Below are positions 1 through 6,517 of a DNA stretch of 9,969 nt, piece by piece. The position numbers were made by a program, and so were the translations under genes. The number at the start of each line of letters is the position of its first letter. The first letter of the stretch is position 1. The DNA lies in NCBI GenBank assembly GCA_036397095.1, contig DASWJQ010000131.1, forward strand, positions 1 through 9,969, in the 5' to 3' direction. The notes beneath the pieces are model-generated. The model saw only the letters and a program-made list of their open reading frames with translations, did no database searches and was not told the DNA's origin. The DNA is from DASWJQ01 sp036397095. Lineage in GTDB: Bacteria > Chloroflexota > Anaerolineae > Anaerolineales > E44-bin32.

Positions 1-857
1 CCAAGTAGGAATACCTGGATGCTCACGATAATAAGCACTCCGGCGACGACGATGGACTGAAGATGTCCAGCGCCTTCGCCTTGCATGTAGAAGACGAGGT
101 ATCGAACAAAAAGGGCCAACCCTGAAAGCAGTGGAATTAGCGAGAGGTACGAGAAAACGCGCAATGATTCATACATCATAAAGATGCGTAGAATGGTAAC
201 GGCTGACTGGACGACATATGTCCAAATGTTCCGAATGAGACGAGATTCCCGCAACATTTCATTCGTACCTACCGGCACCGAGACAACTGTCAGGCCTTTC
301 TTGCCCGCCTGGATAATCGTCTCCAGAGTATATGTGTACGAACTGAATATCATAAGGTGAAGCACCGTTTCCCGAGAGAGCGCCCGGAAACCACTTGTGG
401 CGTCTCTTACGTCAGTCCCGGAAGTCCACCGCACCACCCAGCTGCCAATTCGCTGCAGGAGCTTCTTGATGGGAGAAAAATGGGGGATAGAATTCACATT
501 CCGGTCACCGACGACCATGTCGGCTCGTCCATCGAGTATGGGGGCAACCAGGAGCTGGATACCGGCGCCCTGGTATTGATGGTCCCCATCCGTGTTGACA
601 ATAATATCGGCCCCGCGATCCAGGCAGGCCTCCAGTCCGGCCGAAAAAGCGTGCGCCAAGCCACGATTGCGGGGTAAACGCACAATGTGGTCAACGCCGT
701 GCTGCTTGGCAATCTCCAACGTGCGGTCGGTGCTGCCGTCATCGATGATCAGGGTCTCAATCGTATCGATTCCGTCAATCGCCTGGGGCAGATCGGCGAG
801 CGTTCGGGGCAGTGTTTGTTCTTCATTGAAACAGGGGATCTGAATGATCAGTTTCAT
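1..857 (-). CDS. Polyprenyl-phosphate-glycosyl-synthase-like family-2 glycosyltransferase, C-terminus cut by window edge
   Basis: I translated this frame by hand: it is open without a stop from ATG at 857 to base 1, giving 285 residues and an unfinished codon. Start MKLIIQIPCFNEEQTL carries the first GT2 strand. DDGSTD (39-44) and TDGDHQY (89-95, the DxD-type metal/nucleotide-sugar site) mark a GT-A fold. The middle (GDRN 117-120, SGTDVRDATSGFRA 146-159, YTLE 176-179) matches the DPM1/DPG-synthase-like group, which moves a sugar from a nucleotide donor to a polyprenyl phosphate. Two hydrophobic stretches near 235-256 and 268-285 look like C-terminal membrane helices. The family is usually about 310-340 residues, so only the tail is missing. 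The ATG shares an ATGA with the stop of the WecA-like gene, so translation is probably coupled. GC content falls to about 48% in the last 360 bases. The fold is certain; the sugar and the lipid acceptor are inferred. Confidence 0.9.
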   Translation of the reverse strand, partial: MKLIIQIPCFNEEQTLPRTLADLPQAIDGIDTIETLIIDDGSTDRTLEIAKQHGVDHIVRLPRNRGLAHAFSAGLEACLDRGADIIVNTDGDHQYQGAGIQLLVAPILDGRADMVVGDRNVNSIPHFSPIKKLLQRIGSWVVRWTSGTDVRDATSGFRALSRETVLHLMIFSSYTYTLETIIQAGKKGLTVVSVPVGTNEMLRESRLIRNIWTYVVQSAVTILRIFMMYESLRVFSYLSLIPLLSGLALFVRYLVFYMQGEGAGHLQSIVVAGVLIIVSIQVFLL

Positions 858-1885
858 GGCGCCTCCGCCGGGCGCGGATGAACGCGCTCGAGCACGGCAA
901 CCGCCGCCAACCCCATCAGCACAATCCCGCCAAACATGAGGTTGGCAACAAGAACCGTGGCGTCCAGGGCAATGAAGGCCGTCAGCCCCAGGACGATCGC
1001 TGTCAGGTGCGTGAGCAAGACCGACCTGGTCGGGTCGAGGCCCAGCCCCACCAGCCGGTGATACGTGTGATCGGTGCCAGCCTGGTATAGGCGGGACCGC
1101 CTGCGGGTGCGCGAAATCACAACCAGGCACATGTCAAAGATGGGTATCCCCAACACAAGGATCGGCGTAAACCAAGATACCCCCTGCGGTAGGCCGGCGC
1201 CTCCTGGGACATAGGCAATGCCGAGTACAGCCAGTAGCAGGCCCAGCAGTTGAGCCCCCGAATCGCCGAGAAAGATCTTGGCCGGCGAGGCATTCAGAAC
1301 GTAGCTCCCCACAGTTGCGCCAAGGATAGCAGCCGCCAGTAGAGCCAACCCCGGCTGCCCAGAATCAACCATCACCAGCATAAAGAAGGCCGAGGCGATG
1401 CTGGCCAAGCCAACTGCCAGGCCATCCATGCTATCTACAAAATTAAAGGCGTTCATCATGCCGACATACCAAAGCATACTCAGGCCTAAGTCCAGCCAGT
1501 CCAGCCTTGTGATCCGAACTTGGACGCCGGAGGCAATGAGAAAGGCGCCGACCGCGATTTGGCCGACCAGCTTCTGCCAGGGGGCCATTCCCCGCCAATC
1601 ATCGACCAATCCCCAGACCAGCATGACGCCGCCGGCCGCCAGCGCCGGCCCGACCCCTTCCTCGAGCGGCGGCCGAATCATCAGGTAGGTGACGGCAAGC
1701 GCCAGCCCGATGGTCAATCCGCCGACCAGCGGCGTCGGATGCTGGTGAAGCTTATGAGGCGCCGACCGGGGAAGGTCGACCAGACCCAAGACGCGCCCAA
1801 GTCGGGCCATCAGTGGTCCAACCAAGGCGGCGGCCAGAGCCGAGACCAGGATCAGCGGAAATAGATCAGATAGCTCTTCGGTCAT
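854..1885 (-). CDS. WecA/TagO/MraY-type undecaprenyl-phosphate sugar-1-phosphate transferase
   Basis: This 343-residue polytopic membrane protein has about ten hydrophobic segments. The family transfers HexNAc-1-phosphate (or MurNAc-pentapeptide phosphate in MraY) from a UDP-sugar to undecaprenyl phosphate on the cytoplasmic face, the first step of O-antigen, teichoic acid or capsule synthesis. Signature motifs appear in order: VDLP with HKLH (36-47), GLVDDW (92-97, the Mg-binding Asp pair), NAFNFVDSMDG (145-155), FLGDSG (205-210), and a basic cytoplasmic loop with DHTYHRL (262-268). The Asp pattern favours the WecA/TagO branch over MraY; this is inference. The ATG at 1885 forms ATGA with the ligase stop, and the TGA at 856-854 forms ATGA with the next glycosyltransferase start, so it sits in a tightly coupled trio. 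I see no strong Shine-Dalgarno, which agrees with coupling. Substrate specificity cannot be read from the sequence. Confidence 0.93.
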   Translation of the reverse strand: MTEELSDLFPLILVSALAAALVGPLMARLGRVLGLVDLPRSAPHKLHQHPTPLVGGLTIGLALAVTYLMIRPPLEEGVGPALAAGGVMLVWGLVDDWRGMAPWQKLVGQIAVGAFLIASGVQVRITRLDWLDLGLSMLWYVGMMNAFNFVDSMDGLAVGLASIASAFFMLVMVDSGQPGLALLAAAILGATVGSYVLNASPAKIFLGDSGAQLLGLLLAVLGIAYVPGGAGLPQGVSWFTPILVLGIPIFDMCLVVISRTRRRSRLYQAGTDHTYHRLVGLGLDPTRSVLLTHLTAIVLGLTAFIALDATVLVANLMFGGIVLMGLAAVAVLERVHPRPAEAP

Positions 1886-3465
1886 GGCAGCCGTCCAACC
1901 GGGTCCGGTGCATTGCCTGAAGCGTCGCCGCGCCTACGGTTTGGTAGAACAACGGTTGGCCGCCGAGCCGCCGTCTTGAGGGCAATCAGCGCGGCTGCGG
2001 CTACCAACCCGTTCATGATCCAGACCTGGGGCAGAGTAAACGAGTCGAGGCTGAACCCTTCGACCAGCTGGCCGACAAGTGACAAGCCGCCTGCCAGACC
2101 TACCCAGCCTGCGATGCCGGCCTGTCGGCTGAGGCCGTAGCCTACCAGGCCGGTCATTAAGATCCAAACCATGTAGCTGGCAAGCCCCGGTAACCCAGTC
2201 TCGGCCGCCAACCGCACCCACAGATTCTTGGGATTGGGGAAGTTGGGGTTGCTCGGCTTGAGGAAGCCCCGGATCTCGACCAGACCATAGCCATAGGCGG
2301 GAACACCCTGCTCGAACAGAAACCCTGCGTTGCCCAAGCCCACCCCCAGCAGCGGCTGAGCCATGAAACCTTCCAGGCCCGCCCGCCAGTAGACCAGGCG
2401 CTCGGCGAACGCCAACCGGTTGGCGACCTCATACGTCGTGGCGTAAGGATACTCCTGCTGGATGGCAGCGAACTCGGTGGGCAGGCGAATGGCCCGCCGC
2501 ATGCGCCAATCGACCTCGGCGCCGCGGCGCAGCAGGGACAGCCCAATCACCACCAGTGCCACCATCACGCCGGCCAGCATCCCGGCTCGAAGAGCCACGA
2601 CGCCGGCACCCGACCGCCAACGCCCAGCCGTCAGTCGACTCTCAATCCGTCCGATTAGCTTCCACAGCAGGACGATAGCCACCAACGCGGCCATCAAAAG
2701 GAAGGCCAGCAGGCTGAGGCGCGACCTGGTTAGCAGCAGAATCCATATGGACCAGACAAGCAACGGCGTCTCGAACAACAGCCAACCACGCCGCCAGGGC
2801 AGCAGTGACGTTCGCCGCAGCACGGCACCAAGCCACAGCGGCAGGTAGAGCACTACCAGCTGATCACCCAACCACGATGGTTCGAAGGCGAACCCGCTGA
2901 CACGATCACGTTGCAAATCGCGGATCGAAAACCAGCGGTGGACCTGGTTGAGCCGCTGCGGCACATTGTTCAGCCCACGGACCACGTAGTCCGCTTGGAC
3001 GCTGCTCCAGATCAAGGTGGCAATCCCGCCCAGGTACAGGCCGATGAGCGCCCAGCGAAGGGCCTTCTCCGACCGTGGGATTGAGCTGGCTGTAAAGTAG
3101 AAAGCCAGGCCAACGCCTAGCGTCAGGACCGCCCGCAGTTCACGGCTGGCTACCGTCTGCCCTTTGGTTGGGTCGAGCGGTTGGAACCAGGCGACCGCGG
3201 AGGTGGACAATGCCCAGATAGCAAAAAGAAGGAGCGGCCACCCTAGGAAGGCGATCCTGCCGCCTCGCAGCAGCCATGGTATGAGCCAGACCACAACCAG
3301 AATCGCTAGCGGGAGCATGGACAGCGGGCTGACGGCCACGTCGTCCCCCAGGCGGTCGCCAATGGGCGGGAAGCTGGTGATCGGGATGGCGAACAACAGC
3401 AGCACCCATAGGCCCCGCACGACCCATTCGTATCCAGTCGGCGAGTTGCCAGTCTGGGTCGTCAC
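1882..3465 (-). CDS. O-antigen ligase / polysaccharide polymerase, Wzy_C family membrane protein
   Basis: This 527-residue protein has about twelve hydrophobic segments and a long extracytoplasmic loop at roughly 315-425, the layout of the WaaL/Wzy (Wzy_C, O-antigen ligase) family. These proteins polymerise or transfer undecaprenyl-PP-linked glycans outside the membrane. Family-like motifs are RVSGFAFEPSWLG (188-200), LLTRSRLSLL (244-253), QPLLGVGLGNAGF (370-382) and NPKNLWVRLAAETGLPGL (411-428). The position usually written HN in this last motif is KN here. I chose GTG at 3465 because it forms GTGA with the stop of the Wzz-like gene, has AAGG just upstream, and is followed directly by the first membrane segment. 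The frame stays open upstream to 3741, but that extension is Gly/Arg-rich and lies inside the Wzz gene. Its stop overlaps the WecA-like start by four bases. Whether it is a polymerase or a ligase cannot be told by sequence alone. Confidence 0.9.
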   Translation of the reverse strand: MTTQTGNSPTGYEWVVRGLWVLLLFAIPITSFPPIGDRLGDDVAVSPLSMLPLAILVVVWLIPWLLRGGRIAFLGWPLLLFAIWALSTSAVAWFQPLDPTKGQTVASRELRAVLTLGVGLAFYFTASSIPRSEKALRWALIGLYLGGIATLIWSSVQADYVVRGLNNVPQRLNQVHRWFSIRDLQRDRVSGFAFEPSWLGDQLVVLYLPLWLGAVLRRTSLLPWRRGWLLFETPLLVWSIWILLLTRSRLSLLAFLLMAALVAIVLLWKLIGRIESRLTAGRWRSGAGVVALRAGMLAGVMVALVVIGLSLLRRGAEVDWRMRRAIRLPTEFAAIQQEYPYATTYEVANRLAFAERLVYWRAGLEGFMAQPLLGVGLGNAGFLFEQGVPAYGYGLVEIRGFLKPSNPNFPNPKNLWVRLAAETGLPGLASYMVWILMTGLVGYGLSRQAGIAGWVGLAGGLSLVGQLVEGFSLDSFTLPQVWIMNGLVAAAALIALKTAARRPTVVLPNRRRGDASGNAPDPVGRLP

Positions 3466-4286
3466 AGGGCCTTGTCGCTTACGCCTGCCGGCGCGCCCTC
3501 GTTCGCCTGCTCTGGAGGTGAGCCAAGCCAGAGCAGTGCAATCAGCATCCAGCTGCCGCCGGCGACGGCGCCCGCCAGCGCCAGCAGGGGCGTTGCCTGC
3601 CGGGTAGTCTCCGCCGAGCCGGCACCCGATCGCAGTCGGCCGAACGTAAGTGCCGGCAGGATGCCTCGGCTCCGTTGGATTTCCTCGACCAACGCTTGCG
3701 GCAGGTCGGCCTGCGCCACCTCCCCATCGGCTGCCAGGCATTGCCAGCGCACCTCGCCCTGGTCACCAATCCTTTCCAGCCGGCACCCGAGCCCGTAGAG
3801 CCGAGCCTGCAGTTCCTGGGCGCGCAAGGCGTGCACCATCGCCTCTTCCAGGCCCTCGAGAGCAGCCGATGACCAGGCTTCGGCCAAGGCTTCGGCCCGG
3901 GCCGATGAACGGGCATGCACAATCAAGTCCCAACGGTTCTCGTAGCGGTCGAGCCTGATGGATGATCTCAGATCCGCCGGCGAAGGGATGGTTTCGTCGT
4001 CGGTTCCCGCCCCCGCTAATGCAAGCGCCCTCGCCAGGGTTGCATCCTCCAGGATCAGCTCTTGAACATGGAGCAGTGCCAGCCGTTCCAATTCGGCCGA
4101 CAGCGGCTGGCTCCGGCCGTAGTCCACGCCAACCCCCAATGACGCCGTCGCCCGCATGCGCGTCGGCAGCAGCTGGCCAAGGATGGCCCCGACAATTCCG
4201 CCGGCCACGATGGCAATCACGAGCCACGGCCAACGCCGCCTGAGATGGACATATAGGTCGGCAAAAGCCAACTCGCTCGTAAGCAT
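3462..4286 (-). CDS. Wzz-like polysaccharide chain-length regulator, two membrane segments, no kinase domain
   Basis: This 274-residue protein has a short cytoplasmic N-terminus (FADLYVHLRRRWPWLV, residues 8-23), one membrane helix at about 20-40, an extracytoplasmic domain of about 190 residues rich in Ala/Leu/Glu helices, and a second helix at about 232-254 with a short polar tail. That is the topology of Wzz/polysaccharide co-polymerases, which set polymer length with the Wzy polymerase. There is no Walker motif or Tyr-rich tail, so it is not a tyrosine autokinase fusion. The usual Pro-rich motif before the second helix is weak (RQATPLL), so family membership rests on topology, the N-terminal segment and position directly before a Wzy_C gene. 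Two cysteines (158 and 173) lie in the outer domain. The ATG at 4286 has a strong AGGTGAGG upstream, and the TGA overlaps the ligase GTG. Confidence 0.78.
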   Translation of the reverse strand: MLTSELAFADLYVHLRRRWPWLVIAIVAGGIVGAILGQLLPTRMRATASLGVGVDYGRSQPLSAELERLALLHVQELILEDATLARALALAGAGTDDETIPSPADLRSSIRLDRYENRWDLIVHARSSARAEALAEAWSSAALEGLEEAMVHALRAQELQARLYGLGCRLERIGDQGEVRWQCLAADGEVAQADLPQALVEEIQRSRGILPALTFGRLRSGAGSAETTRQATPLLALAGAVAGGSWMLIALLWLGSPPEQANEGAPAGVSDKAL

Positions 4287-4295
4287 CTTCTGTTA

Positions 4296-4303
4296 CCTCA
4301 CCT
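4296..4303 (-). promoter_or_regulatory. Ribosome binding site of the Wzz-like gene, overlapping the upstream stop codon
   Basis: Read on the minus strand, AGGTGAGG lies nine bases before the ATG at 4286 and is a near-perfect Shine-Dalgarno. The TGA inside it is the stop codon of the family-4 glycosyltransferase gene, so ribosomes finishing that gene end on this site. It supports the ATG as the true start. Confidence 0.75.
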
Positions 4304-5566
4304 GACCGATTCGCCCAATTCGCCCGATTCGGCATTGTCGGGATGACGGGCGGCGAGCACCTCGGCCAGCACTCGACGGTAGGCGGCGACGGCAGCCGGC
4401 CTGGCGAAGTTCGCCTCAGCGTAGGCACGGCCCCGCAGCCCCATTCGACCCAATTCCTCGCCAGCAGCGGCCAGGGCACGGACGGCCGAGGCCAGTGCAG
4501 CCGGTTTACCGGATGGCACCCACTGGCCACATTCGGCCCGCTCAATGATCGTCTTGATCTCCGAGTCGGCGGGCACGGCGGCGACGATGGGCCGGCCGCT
4601 CGCCATATAAGCCAGCGCCTTGCTTGGCACAGACAGGCTCCCCAGGCCAGGGCGGAGTGTCACCAGTGCCAAATCGGCGCTCGCCAGCATGCCGCTCACC
4701 TCTTGCGGAGGCACCGTTGGCACAAACCGCATATTGGGCAGGCGCCGGCGTTGGGCAAGACCCATCAATTGCGGCTTGGCCGAACCTTCGCCTACGATGA
4801 CCAACACCAATCGGGCATCGTCCTGCAGCTCGCCGGCTGCAGCCAGGGCCACCTCAAGCCCGGCGGCATACCCGAGATTGCCTGCAAACAGGACCACGAA
4901 GCGTCCCTGCAGGTCATGGCGCCGTCGAAAATCGTCGCCGGAAGTCTGGGGCGTGATTGCCTGCAGGTCGACCCAGTTGGGAATAGTTTCGACCTTATCG
5001 CCCTGAACGCCTTTTGCCAGGAGGTTCGCTTTCATGCCTGGTGCGACAACGACAATACGCTCCGACGCCCGATAGACCCAACGCTCCAGCCGGCGCAGGA
5101 GCCGGTAGGCGAGACCGGGCCGCAGTTGGCCCATGTGCACCAGGCCGTCCGGCCAAATGTCTTGTGCGCCAAACACAAGCGGCACCCGCCAGAGACGAGC
5201 CAACAAGACGGCCGGCAGCGCTACCAGGATCGGCGGGGCGATGGCCAGAATGGCGTCAGGACGTCCCGCACCCAACCCGGCGAAGAACGACAGGATCGTG
5301 TAGAGCGCATAATCCAGAGCCCGCACCAGACGGTGGCCAGCGGCCCGCGTAATGGCCGCCGTCCGGATGACCTCGACGCCGGCTTCATCCTGGCCCGATC
5401 TGTCAGCCTGCCGGCCGGCGGCCAGGGGACGGCCGTAATGGGGCGCGCTGGTGACAACGCACACTTCGTCACCAAGACCGACTAGATCCCGGGCCAGTTG
5501 CGTCACCAACGGGCCCGTCCCGGTGGGGTCGGGCGCGTAGCGCATGTGCAGGATCAGCAGGCGCAC
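4298..5566 (-). CDS. Family-4 glycosyltransferase, WcaI-like (GT-B fold)
   Basis: From GTG at 5566 this is 422 residues, normal for a retaining GT4 enzyme that adds a sugar from a nucleotide donor to a lipid-linked glycan in the cytoplasm. The N-terminal Rossmann half begins VRLLILHMRYAPDPTGTGPL, with the glycine-rich acceptor loop, then VVTSAPHY (38-45) and GAQDIWPDG (133-141), typical of the WcaI group. The C-terminal donor half has LFAGNLGYAAGL (226-237), LVIVGEG (255-261), VPSKALAYMASGRPIVA (313-329) and GQWVPSGKPAALA (347-359). The usual first Glu of the EX7E motif reads Lys in PSKALAYMASG, which I believe is common in this group. GAAAGG at 5578-5573 is six bases before GTG 5566. A longer start, GTG at 5593 (431 residues), is possible but has no clear Shine-Dalgarno and sits beside a GC-rich hairpin. 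The specific sugar is unknown. Confidence 0.92.
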   Translation of the reverse strand: MRLLILHMRYAPDPTGTGPLVTQLARDLVGLGDEVCVVTSAPHYGRPLAAGRQADRSGQDEAGVEVIRTAAITRAAGHRLVRALDYALYTILSFFAGLGAGRPDAILAIAPPILVALPAVLLARLWRVPLVFGAQDIWPDGLVHMGQLRPGLAYRLLRRLERWVYRASERIVVVAPGMKANLLAKGVQGDKVETIPNWVDLQAITPQTSGDDFRRRHDLQGRFVVLFAGNLGYAAGLEVALAAAGELQDDARLVLVIVGEGSAKPQLMGLAQRRRLPNMRFVPTVPPQEVSGMLASADLALVTLRPGLGSLSVPSKALAYMASGRPIVAAVPADSEIKTIIERAECGQWVPSGKPAALASAVRALAAAGEELGRMGLRGRAYAEANFARPAAVAAYRRVLAEVLAARHPDNAESGELGESVR

Positions 5567-5596
5567 GCCGGACCTTTCAAGGTTGGTCCGCACATA

Positions 5597-5610
5597 GGCC
5601 GGCCCCGGCC
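5597..5610. repeat. GC-only inverted repeat before the GT4 gene
   Basis: The 14 bases GGCCGGCCCCGGCC can fold as a 5-bp stem (GGCCG/CGGCC) with a 4-base loop. It lies just upstream of the alternative GTG at 5593 and would hinder ribosome access there, which favours GTG 5566 as the start. A chance origin in GC-rich DNA is quite possible. Confidence 0.35.
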
Positions 5611-5626
5611 GACCAAACCGGAACCG

Positions 5627-5650
5627 CCACCGGCCTGGCGAGCCCGGTGG
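5627..5650 (-). other. Hairpin-forming inverted repeat after the second GT2 gene
   Basis: CCACCGG (5627-5633) and CCGGTGG (5644-5650) form a perfect 7-bp GC-rich stem with a 10-base loop. It starts five bases after the TAA of the second GT2 gene in the direction of transcription. No T-tract follows, so it does not qualify as an intrinsic terminator. An mRNA-stabilising or attenuating stem between cistrons is possible. Confidence 0.4.
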
Positions 5651-5655
5651 AGGCT

Positions 5656-6465
5656 TTACCCGACGGGCTGCTGCTCACGCAGGTACCTCCAGCGGCGAAA
5701 GCGCAGCCGCCACGGCATGATGGGCTCCACCAAGCGGCGCAGCAGGTATTTGGCATACAGAACGGACAGCCGGGATCCACCGTCGCGGAAATGAACCCGA
5801 ATCATTTCCGGCCAACAGCGGCGGGCCTCGGTCAATGACTTGGAGGCGCTGTGCAACCGAAAGTTGGCCCAATAGTCGTTCTGAAAATGTATGGGCGTGA
5901 CAGCCGCAACCCGCACCCACAGATCGTAGTCCATCGCATAGTAAAAGGTTGGATCCAGCGGCCCCACCATGCGCCACAGGATGGAACGAAAGAACATCGC
6001 CTGCTGGGGGATCGTGTTGATGCCTCGGCGCAGGCCATCGTAGTCGGTCTGGCCGGCGGGATAGCGCGCCACTCTGGTCCCTTGGTCATTGACGTAGAAA
6101 GCGTTGCCATAGACCATCCCGAGTTCCGGCCGCTCGCCCAGCACTTGGACAGCCCGGCTGATGGCGCCCGGCAGGTACGTGTCATCCGAATTGAGCCAGG
6201 CGAACACGTCGCCGCTGGCCAGTTGGAAACCCTTGTTGATGGCATCGGTTTGGCCCAAATCGGGCTCGGAAAGCACGCTTGCCAGGTCCGATCGGTATCG
6301 CTCGAGGATTGCCAGGCTGCCATCGGTCGAGCCCCCATCGACCACAATGTACTCGACGGCCGGGTAATCCTGGGACAAGACGGAGCGGATCGTCTCTTCT
6401 AGGTATTCGGCCTGGTTGAACGATGGCGTGATGATCGAGACAAGCGGTTGTGGGCGTGAGGGCAA
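5656..6465 (-). CDS. Family-2 glycosyltransferase, second of a paralogous pair, TTG start
   Basis: From TTG at 6465 this is 269 residues, a single soluble GT-A domain (Glycos_transf_2). SIITPSFNQAEYLEETI (10-26) is the first nucleotide-binding strand, VDGGSTDGS (42-50) follows, and WLNSDDTYLPGA (90-101) holds the Asp pair that binds metal and nucleotide sugar. MDYDLWVR (178-185) occupies the acceptor/catalytic-base region. A Trp/Arg-rich tail (PWRLRFRRWRYLRE, 251-264) may lie on the membrane. There is no ATG or GTG between the upstream stop and the first strand. TTG 6465 has GGAG five bases ahead, and it makes the protein align without gaps from residue 8 with the GT2 encoded just upstream. 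An in-frame ATG at 6888 exists but lies deep in the preceding gene, and its extension is not protein-like. Cytoplasmic repeat-unit assembly is inferred from context. Confidence 0.9.
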   Translation of the reverse strand: MPSRPQPLVSIITPSFNQAEYLEETIRSVLSQDYPAVEYIVVDGGSTDGSLAILERYRSDLASVLSEPDLGQTDAINKGFQLASGDVFAWLNSDDTYLPGAISRAVQVLGERPELGMVYGNAFYVNDQGTRVARYPAGQTDYDGLRRGINTIPQQAMFFRSILWRMVGPLDPTFYYAMDYDLWVRVAAVTPIHFQNDYWANFRLHSASKSLTEARRCWPEMIRVHFRDGGSRLSVLYAKYLLRRLVEPIMPWRLRFRRWRYLREQQPVG

Positions 6466-6470
6466 GGTTA

Positions 6471-6474
6471 CTCC
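6471..6474 (-). promoter_or_regulatory. Ribosome binding site that decides a TTG start
   Basis: On the minus strand GGAG is followed by TAACC and then TTG at 6465. It is the only good Shine-Dalgarno and start-codon pair in the 52 bases between the two GT2 genes, and it fixes the start of the second one. Confidence 0.65.
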
Positions 6475-6517
6475 GAAGCTGGGTTTGTGCGAATGCGGGT
6501 GCGGCCCTGGCCCCAGC

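Noticed and set aside
357..677. A 106-codon plus-strand frame and smaller ones at 1-860
   Set aside because: They are antisense shadows of the edge-truncated GT2 gene, whose minus frame carries all the expected motifs.
3466..3741. In-frame 92-codon upstream extension of the O-antigen ligase gene
   Set aside because: It is a Gly/Arg-rich sequence lying wholly inside the Wzz-like gene, and the GTGA overlap at 3465 gives a better start.
3763..4545. A 260-codon minus-strand frame spanning the Wzz and GT4 genes
   Set aside because: It is an alternative frame across two well-supported genes, with no motif and no membrane or domain pattern.
4343..5485. A 380-codon open frame on the plus strand
   Set aside because: It lies antisense to the clear GT4 gene, is rich in Gln, His, Arg and Gly with no domain motif, and is what GC-rich codon usage produces on the opposite strand.
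5627..5650. Intrinsic terminator
   Set aside because: The stem is good, but no run of T follows in the transcribed direction, and the next gene continues the same pathway on the same strand.
5851..6402. A 183-codon plus-strand frame
   Set aside because: It is antisense to the second GT2 gene, with no ribosome site or recognisable domain.
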